Assembly: GCA_929200335.1 (NCBI GenBank)
Contig: CAKMZG010000087.1
Location: 1 to 10,027, forward strand
From: an uncultured Alphaproteobacteria bacterium
GTDB taxonomy: Bacteria > Pseudomonadota > Alphaproteobacteria > Rhizobiales > Rhizobiaceae
DNA: 10,027 bases
Direction of reading: 5' to 3'
Shown: piece by piece, positions 6,777-10,027 of the stretch
Position numbering within the stretch: the stretch's first letter is position 1
Layout of the letters: every line of letters starts with the position of its first letter
Position numbers and translations under genes: made by a program
The notes under the pieces: generated by a model
The model's database searches: none
What the model was told of the DNA's origin: nothing
Seen by the model: the letters and a program-made list of their open reading frames with translations, nothing else

Positions 6777-7907
6777 ATGTCTAATCTTACCCCAAATTCC
6801 TATATTCCCATTAGCATATTAACTGGATTTTTAGGGGCAGGAAAAACCACATTTCTAAATCAAATATTAGAAAATGCGGAGCTTAAGAATACGGCCATTA
6901 TCATTAATGAATTTGGTGATATTAGTCTAGATCATCTGCTCGTGGAAACTGCCGATGAGGCTATTATTGAATTATCAAGCGGCTGTCTTTGCTGCACGGT
7001 ACAAGGTGATTTGGTTAATACGCTAAACGATCTTTTAGGGCGTTTAGATGAAGGTTCTATTAATTTAGATCGTATTATTATTGAAACAACAGGGCTTGCT
7101 GATCCTGCGCCGATTTTGCATGTGGCTATGGCGCACCCAAGATTAAGCACGCGTTTGCGCTTAGAAAGCATTATAACGCTTATTGATGCTGTAAATGCTC
7201 AAAGTACTTTGGATAATCATGAAGAGGCAGTAAAACAGGCCGCCGTTGCTGATTTACTAATCTTAAGCAAAAGTGATCTTATTGAAAACAATATAGAAAA
7301 AGACGCTCTCATCACACGGCTGGAACATCTAAATCCCAGTGCAAAAATTCTTGATCGCCAGAGGGATGAAATCTCTCCCAATTCCTTTTTTAATCATGGG
7401 CTTTATGATCACAATAGCAAATCTTTGGACGTGCAACGTTGGTTAAAGGATGAGGCTGATAATAGTCATGACTCTCATGTTCACGATGATCACCATGCCC
7501 ATCACCATCATAAGCATAATGTTAATCGTCATGACGCCCATATTCATTCAATTTCAATTACCAGTGATGAGGCCATAGATAGCATTGCGCTGCAATTATT
7601 CTTAGACCTTTTAAGCTCTCATCATGGACCGAACCTTTTACGCTTTAAAGGTATTGTAAAAATAAAAGAAAATCCTGAGCAACCTGTTGTTATCCATGGG
7701 GTACAGCATATTTTTCACCCGCCTCACACCTTGCCCGCATGGCCAGATGAAAGCCGTCAAACCAAATTGGTCATGATTACAAAAGATATGGATGAGGAAT
7801 TTGTCAAAGGGCTATTTAATGCCTTTAACAATGTGCCAGCAACGGATACGCCAGATCGTGAGGCGCTGGCTAATAATCCACTGGCTATACCGGGTGAGAA
7901 ATTTTAA
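6777..7907 (+). CDS. G3E-family (COG0523, CobW-like) GTPase, putative metal chaperone
   Basis: P-loop GTPase of the CobW/COG0523 group, which help insert or distribute metal ions such as zinc or cobalt. Numbering residues from the GTG at 6774: Walker A TGFLGAGKTT (17-26), NEFGD (45-49), metal-binding Cys71-Leu-Cys73-Cys74, Walker B-type IIIETTGLADP (101-111) and SKSD (165-168), a variant of the guanine-specificity motif NKxD. A linker at 232-258 holds 13 histidines in 27 residues, a typical metal-binding loop, before the C-terminal CobW domain. Two adjacent starts are possible, GTG at 6774 and ATG at 6777; I prefer the ATG, with GAAAG about 7 bases before it. It is probably co-transcribed with the carboxypeptidase. 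There are no cobalamin genes nearby, so a true CobW role is not supported, and the metal is unknown. Confidence 0.9.
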   Translation: MSNLTPNSYIPISILTGFLGAGKTTFLNQILENAELKNTAIIINEFGDISLDHLLVETADEAIIELSSGCLCCTVQGDLVNTLNDLLGRLDEGSINLDRIIIETTGLADPAPILHVAMAHPRLSTRLRLESIITLIDAVNAQSTLDNHEEAVKQAAVADLLILSKSDLIENNIEKDALITRLEHLNPSAKILDRQRDEISPNSFFNHGLYDHNSKSLDVQRWLKDEADNSHDSHVHDDHHAHHHHKHNVNRHDAHIHSISITSDEAIDSIALQLFLDLLSSHHGPNLLRFKGIVKIKENPEQPVVIHGVQHIFHPPHTLPAWPDESRQTKLVMITKDMDEEFVKGLFNAFNNVPATDTPDREALANNPLAIPGEKF

Positions 7908-7939
7908 AAGCGCATTATACTATAAAAATAATGCGCTTT
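7907..7939. terminator. bidirectional terminator between the GTPase gene and trxA
   Basis: AAAGCGCATTAT (7907-7918) and ATAATGCGCTTT (7928-7939) form a perfect 12-bp stem with a 9-base loop, filling the 42-bp gap between two convergent genes. AT-rich DNA follows on both sides: ATATTATAATTT in the plus direction and TAAAATTT in the minus direction. Neither has a long pure T-run, but the position and A/T-flanked stem fit a shared terminator for both transcripts. Confidence 0.75.
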
Positions 7940-7949
7940 ATATTATAAT

Positions 7950-8270
7950 TTAAACAGCTTTGTTGATCCAATCGACCAACTGCTGCTTTGGTAGACCGCC
8001 AGTTTGTACAGCTTGTGGCTCACCATCTTTAAACAACACTAGGGTTGGGATAGAACGAACGCCAAACTTAGCAGCTAGATCAGGATTTTCATCAATATTG
8101 ATTTTAGTGATTTTAACTTTGCCAGCCATTTCATCTGAAATTTCTTCTAGAGATGGTGCTATAGCTTTACATGGCCCACACCATTCTGCCCAAAAATCAA
8201 CCACTACAGGTTCGCTTGAGCTGATAACATCGGATTCAAAGTTGTTTTCATCAATTTTAATGGTAGGCAT
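7950..8270 (-). CDS. trxA: thioredoxin
   Basis: Small cytoplasmic dithiol-disulfide oxidoreductase that reduces target proteins and is itself recycled by thioredoxin reductase. The 106 residues match standard TrxA length. The active site Trp30-Cys31-Gly-Pro-Cys34 lies in FWAEWCGPCK, the buried Asp25 precedes it, and the cis-proline Pro75 is in RSIPTL. FKDGE and the final helix ending WINKAV are typical. AGGAG lies about 7 bases before the ATG. The gene lies 123 bp downstream of addA on the same strand, an arrangement I recall as common in alphaproteobacteria. The gap may hold a promoter for trxA. Nothing is unusual in the protein. Confidence 0.97.
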   Translation of the reverse strand: MPTIKIDENNFESDVISSSEPVVVDFWAEWCGPCKAIAPSLEEISDEMAGKVKITKINIDENPDLAAKFGVRSIPTLVLFKDGEPQAVQTGGLPKQQLVDWINKAV

Positions 8271-8317
8271 GGTGTTCTCCTAGAGCCAGAATTTCAATTT
8301 TGATCATAACTTAGATA

Positions 8318-8336
8318 TTGACCTTGCTTTGGTCAA
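8318..8336. promoter_or_regulatory. inverted repeat upstream of trxA, overlapping a possible -35
   Basis: TTGACC and GGTCAA form a perfect 6-bp inverted repeat with a 7-base spacer in the addA-trxA gap, 48 bp before the trxA start. On the minus strand the TTGACC half could be a -35 element, with TAAGTT 17 bases on as a poor -10. It may be an operator overlapping a trxA promoter, or chance. The rest of the gap shows the trxA ribosome binding site and a DnaA-box-like CGTGGATAA (8376-8384, one mismatch). Confidence 0.3.
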
Positions 8337-8393
8337 GTAACTGTCGCTTGATAGCCTTTATATAGGTGCGTAATGCGTGGATAAAAGGTATGA

Positions 8394-10027
8394 TCACCCT
8401 TTTGTGATGGATAGTAAGGCTTGTTGCAGCAATTCCACGGGCAATTTCATTAAATGGGCATTATTTGTCCATAGTAGATAACTCTCGATTTGCTTTTGAG
8501 GATAAATTTCACTTAAGAGGTGATGATAAAGTGCCATTTGCAACTGATAGGTTTTTGGTACTTCTTGTGGTGATGTGGGAATCACTTGATTACTTTTATA
8601 ATCGATAATCAAAATGCGATCTTCATATTCAATCAATCTATCTATCTGCCCATTAATCATGCGTAATTTGCCATTAATTTCTAAGGTACCCGTAAGGGCG
8701 ACCTCTGTACGGCTGTTTTTATGATCAAATAGGGATTGCAATTCTGGCAATGCTAAGAGACTCATCACTAAATCTAGGGTTTTGGCTTTTAATGGCTCGC
8801 TCCAGTGAGCGACAGCATTTTGCAAATATTTTTGAGCCGCAAGGATGCGTTGATCCTGCGCTAAATCAGGGAGATATTGCAACAAAATATGGATAACTTG
8901 CCCGCGTTCAAATTGATTGGATATACCTGCTTGATCGGGCTCATCAAAAAATATCGGCTCGGGGACAGGTTCAAACTCGTCTAATAAGAGTGCAGCCCCT
9001 GATGGGGTTAAGGGTCTTGGTAATGGTGGGTCAGAGGGTAGTTTTTTATTGATCCATTGGGGCATTTCATCAAATTCACAGGCTGTATCTTTTTTATGTT
9101 CGCTGGGCTTTGGCAATTCAATATCAGTATTTTTTTGCCAGCGTAAAATGTCTAAGCCCGATGCGCTTTTAGTTTCGACCAATTCGTCACTTAACGCGTT
9201 TTGCACCACATTATACCAACAAGAGGCATGTTGATCTCTTGCGCCAGAATAGCCGCAAAGAATTAAGCGATCCGCAGCCCTTGTCATGCCTACATATAAT
9301 AAGCGTTGGTATTCTGCTTCGGCTTTATTAGCAATTTCATCTAAAGCATTTCGGGTGACTTTATTGCCCTTAGCTGAGCCACCAGACAGCCAGATAAAAT
9401 CTGGCGTGTTTCGCTCAGTTCTCAATGCAACCAGCTTGGGGTTATAGCGCTTATTATAAGGCGCTGCGCCGTGATCTACTAGAAATACAATGGGGGCTTC
9501 CAGACCTTTGGAAGCATGGACGGTCATAATGCGTATTTCATCTTTTTCTAGGTCTTGCTCGCGCTTTATTTCAGGTGCGGTTTCCACTAGTGTTGATAAA
9601 AAGGCTTCAAGCCCTGGCAGGCCAATAGTTTCGCTATTGAGTGCCTGTAATAAAAAGGCATCTAAAACATCATGCACCTCAGAGCCAAAGCGTTTTGAAA
9701 ATTCTTTGCGTCCAGAATAGACGCTTAAAATTTGCGCAAAAAATTCATAAACCGGCATGTGCCTTGCCATTTTAGACCAGCGGTTTAAGCGTTCATGGGT
9801 TGCGCTAAATTGTGCATCAGTCTTTGCAATAGCGGCAAGGGCTTGACGTAGGCTTAAATTCTCACGCCCATAGGCAAGTTTAAATAAATCATCCTCACTA
9901 TGATTAAACAGCGGGCTTTTTAAAATTGCTGCAAGGGAAAGATCATCATCACTCATTACCATCACTTGTCCCAAAGCGATCAGATCTTTAACGGCAATAT
10001 GCTCACTGATTACCAGCTTGTCAGCAC
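8394..10027 (-). CDS. addA: double-strand break repair helicase-nuclease AddA, C-terminal part (5' end outside the window)
   Basis: AddA is the helicase-nuclease subunit of the AddAB complex, which processes broken DNA ends for RecA-dependent repair. Only the C-terminal 543 residues, about half of the usual 1100-1200, are in the window. The frame stays open to the right edge (first complete codons read ADKLVISEHIAVKDLIALG), so no start lies here; the TTG near 9974 is internal. Numbering from the first complete codon: helicase motif V IMTVHASKGLE (about 166-176), motif VI EYQRLLYVGMTRAADRL (238-254), then a RecB-type PD-(D/E)XK nuclease with His379 in RGQVIH, Asp462 in GQIDRL, Asp475-Tyr-Lys477 in IIDYKSN and the QLQMALYHHLL motif. 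All expected nuclease residues are present. trxA follows downstream; addB would be expected upstream, outside the window. Confidence 0.94.
   Translation of the reverse strand, partial: ADKLVISEHIAVKDLIALGQVMVMSDDDLSLAAILKSPLFNHSEDDLFKLAYGRENLSLRQALAAIAKTDAQFSATHERLNRWSKMARHMPVYEFFAQILSVYSGRKEFSKRFGSEVHDVLDAFLLQALNSETIGLPGLEAFLSTLVETAPEIKREQDLEKDEIRIMTVHASKGLEAPIVFLVDHGAAPYNKRYNPKLVALRTERNTPDFIWLSGGSAKGNKVTRNALDEIANKAEAEYQRLLYVGMTRAADRLILCGYSGARDQHASCWYNVVQNALSDELVETKSASGLDILRWQKNTDIELPKPSEHKKDTACEFDEMPQWINKKLPSDPPLPRPLTPSGAALLLDEFEPVPEPIFFDEPDQAGISNQFERGQVIHILLQYLPDLAQDQRILAAQKYLQNAVAHWSEPLKAKTLDLVMSLLALPELQSLFDHKNSRTEVALTGTLEINGKLRMINGQIDRLIEYEDRILIIDYKSNQVIPTSPQEVPKTYQLQMALYHHLLSEIYPQKQIESYLLWTNNAHLMKLPVELLQQALLSITKG

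Noticed and set aside
6777..7907. True CobW of cobalamin synthesis
   Set aside because: No cob genes are nearby; the family is broad and this name would overstate what the sequence shows.
7960..8283. Plus-strand open frame fully antisense to trxA
   Set aside because: trxA is unmistakable on the minus strand; the antisense frame has no recognisable features.
9972..9974. TTG as the start of the minus-strand addA frame
   Set aside because: The frame stays open to the window edge and the upstream residues (KLVISEHIAVKDLIALG) continue AddA-like sequence, so the gene is cut by the window and does not start there.
1..10027. CRISPR array, prophage, transposon or defence island
   Set aside because: No regularly spaced direct repeats, transposase, integrase or phage genes are visible; all nine genes are ordinary chromosomal housekeeping or transport genes.

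Overview
The window looks like ordinary chromosome from a low-GC (about 40% by eye) alphaproteobacterium, probably Hyphomicrobiales-like. The basis is the addA-trxA order on one strand, the style of the S11 carboxypeptidase (signal peptide, basic linker, PIPTKRP-type C-terminus) and the alphaproteobacterial character of the Liv proteins. No genus can be named from the sequence. There are nine protein genes and no tRNA, rRNA, insertion sequence, prophage or CRISPR array.

Left end (1-549): about 550 bases without a convincing protein gene. Positions 1-250 are very AT-rich and contain one exact DnaA-box 9-mer. Positions 251-349 form three consecutive hairpins with C-rich loops, the last followed by seven T. 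This is a candidate small RNA with its own terminator. An inverted repeat follows at 437-483. A strong terminator at 494-522 closes the minus-strand operon to its right.

Positions 550-5410 (minus strand): a complete five-gene branched-chain/hydrophobic amino-acid ABC importer, transcribed livG-livF-livH-livM-livJ. The first four genes are tightly coupled (4-bp overlap, then 3-bp and 9-bp gaps). The binding-protein gene follows a 104-bp gap that holds a possible promoter of its own. LivF carries an unusual lysine/serine/threonine-rich tail of about 60 residues.

Positions 5411-5614 are a divergent promoter region. To its right, on the plus strand, lie a secreted D-alanyl-D-alanine carboxypeptidase (5615-6751) and a G3E/COG0523 (CobW-type) GTPase with a histidine-rich metal-binding loop (6777-7907). 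They are probably co-transcribed. A perfect 12-bp hairpin ends this unit and the oppositely oriented trxA.

Positions 7950-10027 (minus strand): thioredoxin trxA lies downstream of addA. The window contains only the C-terminal part of addA (helicase motifs V and VI plus the RecB-type nuclease domain), and its reading frame runs off the right edge.

Functionally the window combines amino-acid uptake, cell-wall maturation, metal handling, thiol redox and double-strand-break repair. I found no clearly new multi-gene system. The most interesting items are the three-hairpin RNA candidate, the basic tail on LivF, and an in-frame A-AAA-AAG heptamer in the lysine-rich segment of the carboxypeptidase gene.
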